Positions 25,074-32,822 of a stretch of DNA of 40,755 bases are shown piece by piece. A model generated the notes under the pieces. It saw only the letters and a program-made list of their open reading frames with translations. It had not been told where the DNA came from and made no database searches. The translations under genes were made by a program, and so were the position numbers. The stretch is from an uncultured Mobiluncus sp. (GTDB lineage Bacteria; Actinomycetota; Actinomycetes; Actinomycetales; Actinomycetaceae), in contig NZ_CAMYBV010000017.1 of assembly GCF_947254095.1 (NCBI RefSeq), positions 1 to 40,755 of the forward strand. The letters are read 5' to 3'. The stretch's first letter is position 1, and every line of letters starts with the position of its first letter.

Positions 25074-25557
25074 AAACCTGGTAGTGCAATCCAAAATTTC
25101 CCGCCATAGCGCCATTTCGCGCCTCTTGGCGGAAAATGTGGTGCGCTCTCAAGGGGCTTTGCAGATTTTGCTGGAAAACGCCGGATTCTCGGTCACACAA
25201 GCGACGCTGTCGCGGGACCTGGAGGAACTGGCGGCTACCAAAGTGCGCGATGAGAAAGGGGAGCTACGCTACGTTTTGGGCGGCGTGCGCACTGCCGCAG
25301 ATATGCCGTTGCAGCTGCCGGGAACGTTGGAACGTTGGTGTGCCCCACTTTTGATTCAGGCCACTCAGGCCATGAATCAGGTGGTGCTGCGCACTCCGCC
25401 AGCCACAGCCGGCACTCTGGCGTCGGTCATTGACAAAGAAAATCTGGAACACGTGTTGGGTTGCCTAGCGGGGGACAATACCATTTTGGTCGTCTGCGAC
25501 AGTGTGGAATCTGCCAAAGAACTGCGCGATAAGCTGCGAGGCCTGGCCAAGCGCTAG
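25066..25557 (+). CDS. argR: arginine repressor
   Basis: ArgR is a hexameric repressor that binds ARG boxes with arginine as corepressor. The 163-residue protein has an N-terminal winged helix (SRHSAISRLL to SVTQATLSRDLEELAATKVR) and a C-terminal hexamerisation domain (ASVIDKENLEHVLGCLAGDN, then TILVVCD). The arginine-contacting Asp-Asp pair of the family is Asp137-Asn138 here, a possible change in corepressor affinity. The GTG start with GGGAGG upstream is chosen because homology begins right after it; it overlaps the argD stop codon by 8 nt, implying translational coupling. Likely targets are the operators before argC and argJ. Confidence 0.95.
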   Translation: MSENLVVQSKISRHSAISRLLAENVVRSQGALQILLENAGFSVTQATLSRDLEELAATKVRDEKGELRYVLGGVRTAADMPLQLPGTLERWCAPLLIQATQAMNQVVLRTPPATAGTLASVIDKENLEHVLGCLAGDNTILVVCDSVESAKELRDKLRGLAKR

Positions 25558-25641
25558 ACCTACACTATATTTCCCCAGATTTAAAACCTTAAGCACACAA
25601 TTTTTAGACCTATTTATCAAAAATGAGAAAGAGAGAAAACA

Positions 25642-26874
25642 ATGACTGAACGGGTAGTGCTGGCTTATTCCGGCGGTTTGGACACTTCGGTGGCTATCGG
25701 CTGGATGAAAGACAAGCTCGGTGTAGACACGATTGCGGTGTCGGTGGATGTGGGCCAAGGCGGCGAGGATATGGATGTGATTCGCCAGCGCGCTCTTGAC
25801 TGCGGGGCAGTGGAAGCCTACATCGCCGATGCCAAAGACGAGTTCGCCACCGAATACTGTATGCCCTCCCTACAAACCAACGGCCTGTACCAAGGCCAAT
25901 ACCCCCTGGTCTCGGCGCTGTCCCGCCCACTCATCGCCAAACACCTGGTGATGGCGGCTAAACAGTTCGGTGCCACCACCATGGCTCACGGCTGCACCGG
26001 AAAGGGCAATGATCAGGTCCGTTTCGAGGTGTCATTTACCTCGCTGGCGCCGGACTTGAAATGCGTGTCGCCGATTCGTGATTTGTCCCTGCAGCGCGAC
26101 GTGTCGATTGCTTACGCAGAGGAACACCACCTACCCATCGAGGCGACGAAACATAACCCCTTCTCGATTGACCAAAACTTGTGGGGCAGGGCTATTGAAA
26201 CCGGCTTCTTAGAGGACCTGTGGAACGCCCCCACCAAAGATGTGTACAACTACACTGATGATCCGGCATTTGCAGGAATTCCCGATGAAGTGGTCATCAC
26301 CTTTGAAAAGGGCATTCCTGTCGCGATTGACGGGGTAAAAATGACTCCGCTGCAGGTCATTCAAGAGATGAACCGGCGTGCCGGTGCCCAGGGGATTGGG
26401 CGTATCGATGTGGTGGAGGACCGCCTCATTGGGATTAAATCGCGCGAAATCTATGAAGCCCCCGGTGCGATGGCACTGATTACCGCCCACCAAGCCCTGG
26501 AAGCCGTGACCCTGGAGCGGATGCAGCTGCGTTACAAGCGCCAGATGGTCGAGCCGGCGTGGTCCGATTTGGTTTACGAGGCCCAATGGAATTCGCCTCT
26601 CAAGAAATCCTTGGACGCCTTTGTGGCACACACTCAGGAATACGTGTCCGGCGATATTCGGATGGTCATGCACGCCGGGCGGGCGGTGGTCAACGGACGC
26701 CGTTCCGAGGCTTCCCTCTACGATTTCAAACTGGCGACCTACGATTCGGGGGATTCATTTAACCAAGACGCGGCGCGCGGTTTCATTGAACTGTACGGGA
26801 TGCAGTCCAAGCTGGCCGCGGCGCGTGACGTCAGGTATGGCAAGGGCATTACGCTGCAAGCCTCGCACCTCTAA
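25642..26874 (+). CDS. argG: argininosuccinate synthase
   Basis: ArgG joins citrulline and aspartate using ATP. The 410-residue protein has the PP-loop motif LAYSGGLDTSVAIGW near the N-terminus, GCTGKGNDQVRFEV, and IGRIDVVEDRLIGIKSREIYEAPGA. Length is normal. An AAAGAGAG ribosome site precedes the ATG in an AT-rich 84-nt gap after argR, which could hold an internal promoter, although I see no clear ARG box there. Confidence 0.98.
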   Translation: MTERVVLAYSGGLDTSVAIGWMKDKLGVDTIAVSVDVGQGGEDMDVIRQRALDCGAVEAYIADAKDEFATEYCMPSLQTNGLYQGQYPLVSALSRPLIAKHLVMAAKQFGATTMAHGCTGKGNDQVRFEVSFTSLAPDLKCVSPIRDLSLQRDVSIAYAEEHHLPIEATKHNPFSIDQNLWGRAIETGFLEDLWNAPTKDVYNYTDDPAFAGIPDEVVITFEKGIPVAIDGVKMTPLQVIQEMNRRAGAQGIGRIDVVEDRLIGIKSREIYEAPGAMALITAHQALEAVTLERMQLRYKRQMVEPAWSDLVYEAQWNSPLKKSLDAFVAHTQEYVSGDIRMVMHAGRAVVNGRRSEASLYDFKLATYDSGDSFNQDAARGFIELYGMQSKLAAARDVRYGKGITLQASHL

Positions 26875-26909
26875 AGGTCAGCGTCCGGGCTTTTCGAGTC
26901 GCAGCCTCT

Positions 26910-26962
26910 CCACAGTTCCCCGGCAGCCGAGCCACTCGGTTTGGCTGCCGGTGGTACTGTGG
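26910..26962 (+). other. long two-tier hairpin between argG and argH
   Basis: Outer arms 26910-26916 and 26956-26962 (7 bp) and inner arms 26920-26928 and 26943-26951 (9 bp) are both perfect, and a further small stem lies in the loop. No U-run follows, and the argH ribosome site starts about 12 nt later. It may be an RNA-processing or stability element that sets argG/argH expression. Confidence 0.5.
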
Positions 26963-26985
26963 CGTTGAGAGAATAAGGAGCAAAC

Positions 26986-28389
26986 ATGAGTGAAAAGTTG
27001 GCCCTGTGGGGCGGCAGATTCCAGGGCGGACCTGCCCAAGCGTTGGCGGCACTGTCGGTGTCGACCCAGTTTGATTGGCGTTTAGCCGATTACGACTTAC
27101 ATGGCTCTTTGGCTCATGCCCAGGCGCTGCGGACGGCGGGTCTGTTGACCGAGTCGGAATACGCCGACTTGAGCGACGCCCTGCGCCGTCTGCGGGCGGA
27201 TGTGGCTGACGGAACTTTCACCTTTTCTCCCGATGACGAGGACGTTCATACCGCCCTGGAACGCGGATTGCTGCAAGAGAACTACGCCGGACCGCAACTG
27301 GGCGGAAAACTGCGGGCGGGACGCTCCCGCAATGACCAGATTGCCACCCTGGTGCGGATGTACCTGCGCGACGCTGCCACCCATCTGCAAGGGCTGATAG
27401 CGGCGCTTTGCCAGGCGATTTTGTCCCAGGCTGACCGTGCCGGAACGCATATCATGCCCGGTCGCACGCATATGCAGCACGCTCAGCCGGTGCTGGTGGC
27501 GCATCAGCTGATGGCTCATTTTTGGCCCCAGCTGCGCAACTTGGAGCGTTTGCGGGACTGGGAGAAGCGCAATGATGCCTCCCCTTACGGGGGCGGAGCC
27601 CTGGCAGGCAATACGCTGGGGCTCGACCCAGAACTGGTGGCCCGTGAGCTGGGCTTTTCTCAGGTGTGTCCGAACTCTATTGACGCCACGGCTGCACGAG
27701 ACGGGGTGGTGGAGTTTCTCTATGTCCTCACCCAGGTGGCGGTGGATATGTCGCGATTGGCAGAAGAAATCATAATATGGAACACCGCCGAGTTTGGCTA
27801 CGTCACTTTGGACGATTCCTATTCGACGGGGTCCAGCATTATGCCACAAAAGAAGAACCCGGATGTGGCTGAACTGGCTCGTGGCAAGGCAGGACGTTTG
27901 CTTGGCGACTTGACGGGGCTAATGGCCACGATGAAAGGCCTGCCGCTGGCTTACGACCGGGACCTGCAGGAGGACAAAGAACCGGTGTTCGACGCTATCG
28001 ACACCCTGGAAGTCCTGTTGCCGGCGGTGACCGGAATGGTGGATACCATGACCCTGCACTATGAGCGCCTGGAAATGCTGTCTATCGCCGGTTTCTCCCT
28101 GGCCACCGATGTGGCCGAATGGCTGGTGAAACGGGGTATGCCCTTCCGTCATGCGCACGAAGTGTCGGGAGCCTGTGTGGCGTTGGCAGAAGGGCGGGGC
28201 GTTGGGTTGGAGGACCTCAGTGATGCTGATTTCGCGGGTGTTGACCCACTGCTGACCCCTGAGGTTCGAGACATCCTGACTGCTGCCGGTTCGGTTCGAG
28301 CCCGCTGCGGGGTGGGCGGCACCGCTCCGGAGCGCGTGGCTGAACAGATTGCAGCGGCCCGCCAGCAGTTGCAAGCGTTCCAGCGCTAA
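26986..28389 (+). CDS. argH: argininosuccinate lyase
   Basis: ArgH splits argininosuccinate into arginine and fumarate, the last step of the pathway. The 467-residue member of the fumarase/aspartase superfamily has LWGGRFQGG at the N-terminus, AGRSRNDQIAT, PGRTHMQHAQPV and the signature GSSIMPQKKNPDVAELARGK with the catalytic serine loop. AAGGAG is the ribosome site. It ends the arginine cluster; a short GC stem (28430-28434 with 28442-28446) follows without a good U-run. Confidence 0.98.
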   Translation: MSEKLALWGGRFQGGPAQALAALSVSTQFDWRLADYDLHGSLAHAQALRTAGLLTESEYADLSDALRRLRADVADGTFTFSPDDEDVHTALERGLLQENYAGPQLGGKLRAGRSRNDQIATLVRMYLRDAATHLQGLIAALCQAILSQADRAGTHIMPGRTHMQHAQPVLVAHQLMAHFWPQLRNLERLRDWEKRNDASPYGGGALAGNTLGLDPELVARELGFSQVCPNSIDATAARDGVVEFLYVLTQVAVDMSRLAEEIIIWNTAEFGYVTLDDSYSTGSSIMPQKKNPDVAELARGKAGRLLGDLTGLMATMKGLPLAYDRDLQEDKEPVFDAIDTLEVLLPAVTGMVDTMTLHYERLEMLSIAGFSLATDVAEWLVKRGMPFRHAHEVSGACVALAEGRGVGLEDLSDADFAGVDPLLTPEVRDILTAAGSVRARCGVGGTAPERVAEQIAAARQQLQAFQR

Positions 28390-28482
28390 CTCTGCCCTGT
28401 CGGGGTGATACAGTGCCTCCCCGGGAGAGGCCAGCGGCGCTCTGGCTTATCGTTCACGTTGTGTAGACAAACAAAACTGTAG

Positions 28483-28511
28483 TGTACATAAAATGTAAAT
28501 CGAGGTATAAT
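28483..28511 (+). promoter_or_regulatory. consensus-type promoter of the small transcription unit
   Basis: TGTACA (28483-28488) and a perfect TATAAT (28506-28511) are separated by 17 bp, the best promoter in the window; transcription should start near 28518. TACAT-AAA-ATGTA (28485-28497), a small palindrome in the spacer, is a possible operator. Confidence 0.7.
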
Positions 28512-28518
28512 AAAGATA

Positions 28519-28570
28519 TCGAGCGGACATCTGTGATGGCCGGACTCGAGAGGTGGGCTCAAGGCTCACC
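28519..28570 (+). other. structured 5' leader of the small unit
   Basis: The first about 50 nt of the predicted transcript form an interrupted hairpin (TCGAG 28519-28523 with CTCGA 28545-28549; inner CATC 28528-28531 with GATG 28535-28538) and then a second stem (28552-28558 with 28564-28570, one G-U pair). Bases 28522-28531 are also perfectly complementary to 28814-28823 in the terminator, an alternative pairing. Confidence 0.55.
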
Positions 28571-28610
28571 GAGACGTGTACAGAGCGATAGCAAAGGAGG
28601 TGCAACGGAT

Positions 28611-28763
28611 ATGAGTAGCATATTGAACTGGCTAAAGACCGCCCCAAAAACTTTCACCAGCGTGAAGGTTATTTCCGGCGAGGCGCCCCAGATGTGCTCA
28701 GACACTGTGATGGCCCAGGCCTATCGAGTGAATATGGCGCATGAAATTTTGGCTGACCGTTAA
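28611..28763 (+). CDS. 50-residue protein of unknown function
   Basis: I do not recognise this protein. It begins MSSILNWLKTAPKTF and ends MAHEILADR, with one cysteine in PQMCSDT; there is no signal peptide or membrane helix. A strong AGGAGG (28595-28600) lies 10 nt before the ATG, which argues for real translation. The frame is open further upstream to 28482, and an ATG at 28536 would give 75 residues, but that start lacks a ribosome site. It is the only ORF in a compact unit with its own consensus promoter, folded leader and terminator, so it is either a regulated small protein or a dual-function RNA. Confidence 0.6.
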   Translation: MSSILNWLKTAPKTFTSVKVISGEAPQMCSDTVMAQAYRVNMAHEILADR

Positions 28764-28802
28764 GGGGGACGGAAACCAAAGACAGATAAATAGCAACGAC
28801 GC

Positions 28803-28829
28803 AAGCGGACGAAGATGTCCGCTTTTTTG
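28803..28829 (+). terminator. Rho-independent terminator of the small unit
   Basis: A perfect 8-bp stem (28803-28810 with 28817-28824), 6-nt loop, whose last paired T's run into TTTT. On the minus strand no U-run follows, so it serves the plus-strand unit. Its 3' arm is complementary to the unit's own 5' end. Confidence 0.85.
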
Positions 28830-28873
28830 TTGCCCAAAATCCAGCATACCCGGGGCAGAAACAGCAGCGCCGG

Positions 28874-29494
28874 CTAGTCACTCAGCCGCGGAGCCTCGCA
28901 AACAAAGCCCTTGAACCCGTGATTGCAATAGCCGTGGGGGTGGTGAAACAGGTACGCCTGGTGATACGGCTCCGCGAGCCAAAACTCGCCGGCAGCGGCC
29001 AGGCTGAGAATCTCGGTCGTAATCGGCCCTCGACCGGCCTGGGCAAGGGTTTCTCCAAAGGTTTGCCGGGATAGCTCAGCCAGCTGGCGCTGTTGCGCAG
29101 TAGTGTAAACAATCATCGAACGGTACTGGCTGCCCCGGTCGTTGCCCTGCCGCTCGCCCTGAGTGGGGTCGTGGTTCTCCCAAAAAACTTTCAGCAGGTC
29201 TCCCGCGCTCGTGCGGGTGGGGTCGTAGACTATGCGGGTAGTTTCGGCGTGCCCAGTTTGACCTGTACAGACATCTTCATAACTGGGGTTTGGCCAGTGA
29301 CCTCCCAGATAACCTACCGCCGTGTTGATAACCCCAGGCTGGTTCCAATAAATGCGTTCCACTCCCCAAAAACATCCCATCGCTACGTAAAGAACCTCGT
29401 GGGGGAGGGGCCACGGCCCGGTGAGAGAGGTTTTGAGTACGGGGTGAATATCGGTCAGGGCGGTCCCGGAATCGTTTTGAAAGCCAAAATCCAT
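28874..29494 (-). CDS. msrA: peptide methionine sulfoxide reductase MsrA
   Basis: MsrA reduces the S form of methionine sulfoxide in proteins. The 206-residue protein has the catalytic motif MGCFWGVERIYW, AVGYLGGHWPNPSYEDVCTGQTGHAE, FWENHDPTQGERQGNDRGSQ split as in the family, and YRSMIVYTTAQQ; the C-terminal HHPHGYCNHGFKGFVCEAP has two cysteines that fit resolving roles. An N-terminal extension of about 30 residues precedes the catalytic domain. Its start lies 17 nt from the divergent NUDIX gene, so the promoters overlap. The ATG has only AGGAT close upstream, hence the exact start is less certain. Confidence 0.95.
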   Translation of the reverse strand: MDFGFQNDSGTALTDIHPVLKTSLTGPWPLPHEVLYVAMGCFWGVERIYWNQPGVINTAVGYLGGHWPNPSYEDVCTGQTGHAETTRIVYDPTRTSAGDLLKVFWENHDPTQGERQGNDRGSQYRSMIVYTTAQQRQLAELSRQTFGETLAQAGRGPITTEILSLAAAGEFWLAEPYHQAYLFHHPHGYCNHGFKGFVCEAPRLSD

Positions 29495-29499
29495 AATCC

Positions 29500-29505
29500 T
29501 AGTGT
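29500..29505 (+). promoter_or_regulatory. -10 element of the NUDIX gene (leaderless)
   Basis: TAGTGT lies 6 nt before the GTG at 29512 with no ribosome site. This supports the longer NUDIX start over a GTG at 29575. Confidence 0.4.
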
Positions 29506-29511
29506 GACACC

Positions 29512-29991
29512 GTGCACCGGGATTGTCCTGGGCGGGGTTTCTCTCTCGGCTACGGAGTTATTAGACTCGAAAGTGTGTTTCAGCCGATAGTGGTCGCGGC
29601 AGCGATCGTAGACGACCTCAGCCAGCCTACGCAGGTGCTGGGGGCGCAGCGTTCTTATCCCGAACAGTGGCGGGGTTACTTTGAATTTCCCGGTGGCAAG
29701 ACCGAACCCGGAGAAACTCCCGAACAGGCTCTGCGTCGGGAGTTGCGCGAAGAACTATCAGCGGAAATTATCGTGGGGGAGCGCTTGGAGGAAACCTGGC
29801 CCGCTCACGGGGGATTTCAGATGTACGTGTATCTGTGTGCTCTCGCGCCGCACAGTGTGGCACAGGTCGGAGCGGCGCATTTGTCCCTGCGTTGGGTCGA
29901 CTTCCAGCATTCCGAGAGCTTGTCTTGGCTGCCCGCTGATTATCCGATTCTGGCCGCGATTACACGGCATTTTGGCATTACCCAGGACTGA
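29512..29991 (+). CDS. MutT-type NUDIX hydrolase
   Basis: NUDIX enzymes hydrolyse nucleoside diphosphates linked to another group; MutT-like ones clear oxidised dGTP. The NUDIX box runs from FEFPGGKTEPGETPEQ to ALRRELREELSAEI; the glutamates are intact, but the usual glycine after REELxEEL is serine. WRGYFEFPGGK and the C-terminal LRWVDF are MutT-like. With the GTG at 29512 the protein has 159 residues, of which the first about 21 have no family counterpart; a GTG at 29575 gives 138 residues. The divergent methionine sulfoxide reductase suggests a shared oxidative-damage theme. Confidence 0.87.
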   Translation: MHRDCPGRGFSLGYGVIRLESVFQPIVVAAAIVDDLSQPTQVLGAQRSYPEQWRGYFEFPGGKTEPGETPEQALRRELREELSAEIIVGERLEETWPAHGGFQMYVYLCALAPHSVAQVGAAHLSLRWVDFQHSESLSWLPADYPILAAITRHFGITQD

Positions 29992-30247
29992 ACGACGCGA
30001 CATTGCGCCCGCGCCGCTGCGGGTACTTCCAGGCGTGACACGAGGCTCACTCGGTTTCGAGTTTCGGGCTCACAAGGGAGCTGCGGCGGTGTGGCGCGAA
30101 AAAATGGGTTTGTCTTTTGCCGGTTCAAGCTGGGGTTTTAGGGTGACAGGCCAGGATAGTGATAGTTTAGACCCCGTGTAAAAAGCTGTTAGCCCTACCG
30201 AGGGCGGCAAAAACTGAAACGATTTGTATAGAGAAGGCGAGAAATCC
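29992..30247 (+). promoter_or_regulatory. 256-nt leader region of the OPT operon
   Basis: No gene seen. A small GC hairpin (30008-30012 with 30019-30023) follows the NUDIX gene without a U-run. TAGTTT at 30163-30168 is a candidate -10 whose start point would be near 30176, exactly on a GTG followed at once by TAA. The resulting leader of about 72 nt has one short hairpin (GCCCT/AGGGC) and ends in the ribosome site AGAAGGCGAG. Confidence 0.35.
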
Positions 30248-32284
30248 TTGTCCAATCAGCCTGCGGCCGCTGCGACAAACAATGCCGGAGCCCAGTCCGC
30301 TCATCCTTACCGCGAGTTAACTTTCCGAGCCATTATTGTCGGCGGATTAATCACCCTGATTTTTACCGCCGCTAACGCGTATCTCGGGTTGAAAGTCGGC
30401 TTAACCTTTGCCACTTCCATCCCTGCTGCCGTGATTTCCATGGCTATCCTGCGGTATTTCCATGATCACACGGTCGTGGAAAACAATATCGTCCAGACCA
30501 TCGCTTCGGCGGCCGGGACGCTTTCGGCCATCATTTTTGTGGTTCCCGGCCTGGTCATGGTGGGATATTGGTCTGGTTTCCCCTACTGGGAGACCACCGC
30601 CGTGTGCATGGTCGGCGGTATTCTCGGCGTGATGTATTCGATCCCGCTGCGTCGCGCCTTGGTGACCGGCTCGGACCTGCCCTATCCGGAGGGGGTAGCG
30701 GCCGCGGAAGTGTTGAAAGTGGGAGACGAAAACGGTTCTGCCGAGGAAAATCATCGCGGCTTGCTGGTGATTATCTGGGGCGGCTTGGCGTCCGCAGCAA
30801 TGGCGCTACTTACGGCGTTAAAAGCCGCCGCGGGGTCCTTGAGCGTGAACTTTCGGATTGGCGCCGGGGGCACCATGATTGGTGGTTCGCTGTCTTTGGC
30901 TTTGATGGGGGTAGGGCACTTGGTCGGTCCCGCGGTCGGTATCGCGATGCTGGTCGGTTTGCTGCTTTCCTATGGGATTCTGTTGCCGATTTTGACCCAA
31001 GGTCAGGTTGCCGGTCAGGATCTCGGTGATGTGGTCAGCACGGTTTTCGCCCACGACGTGCGGATGATTGGTGCTGGAGCTATGGCGGTGGCTGCAGTAT
31101 GGACTCTGCTAAAGATTATCGGCCCTATCTTGCGCGGTATCGCTGATTCCTTGAAATCCTCGAAACTGCGTGAAACCGGGAACCAGGTTCCCTTGACGGA
31201 ACAGGACATTCCTTTCAAATACGTGGCTGCCATCACCTTGCTGTCCATGATTCCCATTGGCTTGCTGTTGTGGAACTTCCTGCGGGATTCGCCTATCTCG
31301 CATCATCTCGCGGCGCTCATTATCCTCAGCATTCTGTTTGTGCTGGTTCTGGGCTTGCTGATTGCCAGTATCTGCGGTTATATGGCGGGCCTGATTGGGG
31401 CCTCGAATTCTCCTATCTCTGGTGTGGGCATCATCGTGATTATTGCGGCTTCGCTGCTGATTCTGCTGGTGACCGGCAACACCAGTCAGACCCACCCCAC
31501 CGAACTGACTGCTTACGCGCTGTTTACGACCGCAATCGTCTTCGGCATCGCCACCATCTCGAACGATAACCTCCAAGACCTGAAAACTGGCCAGCTGGTC
31601 GGAGCTACTCCGTGGAAACAGCAGGTGGCGCTCATCATCGGGGTTATTTTCGGCTCGGTGGTGATTCCTCCGGTCCTGCAGCTGCTGATGACCAGCTTTG
31701 GCTTCTCCGGAATGGAAGGCGTGGACGAGACTACTGCTCTGCAAGCTCCACAAGCGACCCTGCTGTCCACCATTGCCAAGGGAATTTTTGGCGGGGACAT
31801 GAACTGGCAGCTGTTCGGTTTGGGGGCTTTGATTGGTGTCGTCATCGTCATCGTTGATGAAATCATGGGTCGCGTCAGTCGTTTCAACCTGGCTCCGCTC
31901 GCCGTGGGCATGGGCATGTACCTAAACATCACGACCACCCTGGTCATCTCTCTGGGCGCCCTGGTGGGCTGGATTTACAACCGTTGGGCGCAACGCCAAG
32001 AAAAGGCGGAACAGTCCAAGCGTCTCGGGGTGCTGCTGGCTACCGGCATGATCGTGGGTGATTCACTGTTCGGAATCCTCAACGCCGGCATCATCGGAGC
32101 CACCAGCAACGCTGATGCCTTGGGAATCATTCCTGATTCTTTTGCGCCGGTCGCAAAAGTCGTGGGAGTGGTGGTTTTTGTTGGTTTGCTGGCCGTTACC
32201 TACCGCTGGGTCATGAAGAAATCCGGCGAGTCCACGCTGACACCAGCCTCAGAAATCAACGATTCTTCCACGGATAAAGCCTAA
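30248..32284 (+). CDS. OPT-family oligopeptide transporter
   Basis: This 678-residue polytopic protein (about 16 hydrophobic segments) belongs to the OPT family, proton-coupled importers of oligopeptides or metal chelates. Family features are YRELTFRAIIVGGLITLIF, NAYLGLKVGLTFATSIPAAV, the acid-rich SDLPYPEGVAAAEVLKVG and GLIGASNSPISGVGI. The TTG at 30248 is preferred over the TTG at 30224 because AGAAGGCGAG is spaced correctly before it. The next two genes follow after 41 and 8 nt on the same strand, forming an apparent operon. Specificity cannot be told from sequence; peptides fit the dipeptidase and alanine symporter in the window. Confidence 0.92.
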   Translation: MSNQPAAAATNNAGAQSAHPYRELTFRAIIVGGLITLIFTAANAYLGLKVGLTFATSIPAAVISMAILRYFHDHTVVENNIVQTIASAAGTLSAIIFVVPGLVMVGYWSGFPYWETTAVCMVGGILGVMYSIPLRRALVTGSDLPYPEGVAAAEVLKVGDENGSAEENHRGLLVIIWGGLASAAMALLTALKAAAGSLSVNFRIGAGGTMIGGSLSLALMGVGHLVGPAVGIAMLVGLLLSYGILLPILTQGQVAGQDLGDVVSTVFAHDVRMIGAGAMAVAAVWTLLKIIGPILRGIADSLKSSKLRETGNQVPLTEQDIPFKYVAAITLLSMIPIGLLLWNFLRDSPISHHLAALIILSILFVLVLGLLIASICGYMAGLIGASNSPISGVGIIVIIAASLLILLVTGNTSQTHPTELTAYALFTTAIVFGIATISNDNLQDLKTGQLVGATPWKQQVALIIGVIFGSVVIPPVLQLLMTSFGFSGMEGVDETTALQAPQATLLSTIAKGIFGGDMNWQLFGLGALIGVVIVIVDEIMGRVSRFNLAPLAVGMGMYLNITTTLVISLGALVGWIYNRWAQRQEKAEQSKRLGVLLATGMIVGDSLFGILNAGIIGATSNADALGIIPDSFAPVAKVVGVVVFVGLLAVTYRWVMKKSGESTLTPASEINDSSTDKA

Positions 32285-32325
32285 ACGACCCGGTCCGGGT
32301 GGGTTCACGGAAAGGAACAGACTCA

Positions 32326-32814
32326 GTGACAGAAACATCCGCTAGGAGAGTACCGTACTTGGATAAAGCCTTTCCTGAAGTCGCTGCTGCCATGGAGGAA
32401 GTGACTCGCAGGCTCAAGCCCGTTTACGAGCAGGTCGGTCTACCGGCTAGTCTGATTGAACTCGTTTGTCTACGCGCCAGTCAGATGAATAGGTGTGGAA
32501 CTTGCCTTTCTGTACATGTGCCGCGGGCGCTAAAAGCCGGCGTATCTCAACTCCAGATTGATGTGTTGCCCAGTTGGAGGGAAGACACGGAATTGTTCAC
32601 CCCTCAAGAAAAGGCCGCACTGGAGCTGACTGAGCACATAACCAAACTCCCCGAAGGAGTGCGCAACTCCAGCGTGGGGGAGCGCGCGCAGACATTCTTT
32701 ACCGAAGCTCAGGTGGCTGCTCTCGAATGGTGCGCCATCATGATTAATGCCAATAACCGGATTTCAATTGCTTCGCATCACCCGATTCACAAGTATCTGC
32801 AAGCGACCAGTTAA
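32326..32814 (+). CDS. AhpD-like / carboxymuconolactone decarboxylase-family protein
   Basis: The 162-residue helical protein has the peroxidase-type motif CGTCLSVHV (CxxC-x3-H, about residues 57-65) in the context ELVCLRASQMNRCGTC, placing it in the AhpD/CMD family; with the redox CxxC it is probably a thiol-disulfide or alkylhydroperoxidase-like enzyme rather than a lactone decarboxylase. LTPQEKAAL-type sequence (FTPQEKAALELTEHIT) is also typical. The GTG at 32326 with AAAGGAAC upstream is chosen over 32299. It sits between two transporter genes, an uncommon place for this family. Confidence 0.85.
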   Translation: MTETSARRVPYLDKAFPEVAAAMEEVTRRLKPVYEQVGLPASLIELVCLRASQMNRCGTCLSVHVPRALKAGVSQLQIDVLPSWREDTELFTPQEKAALELTEHITKLPEGVRNSSVGERAQTFFTEAQVAALEWCAIMINANNRISIASHHPIHKYLQATS

Positions 32815-32822
32815 GAGAAAAA

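Noticed and set aside
28536..28763. 75-residue version of the small protein
   Set aside because: The upstream ATG lacks a ribosome site and lies in the 5' hairpin, while the ATG at 28611 has AGGAGG.
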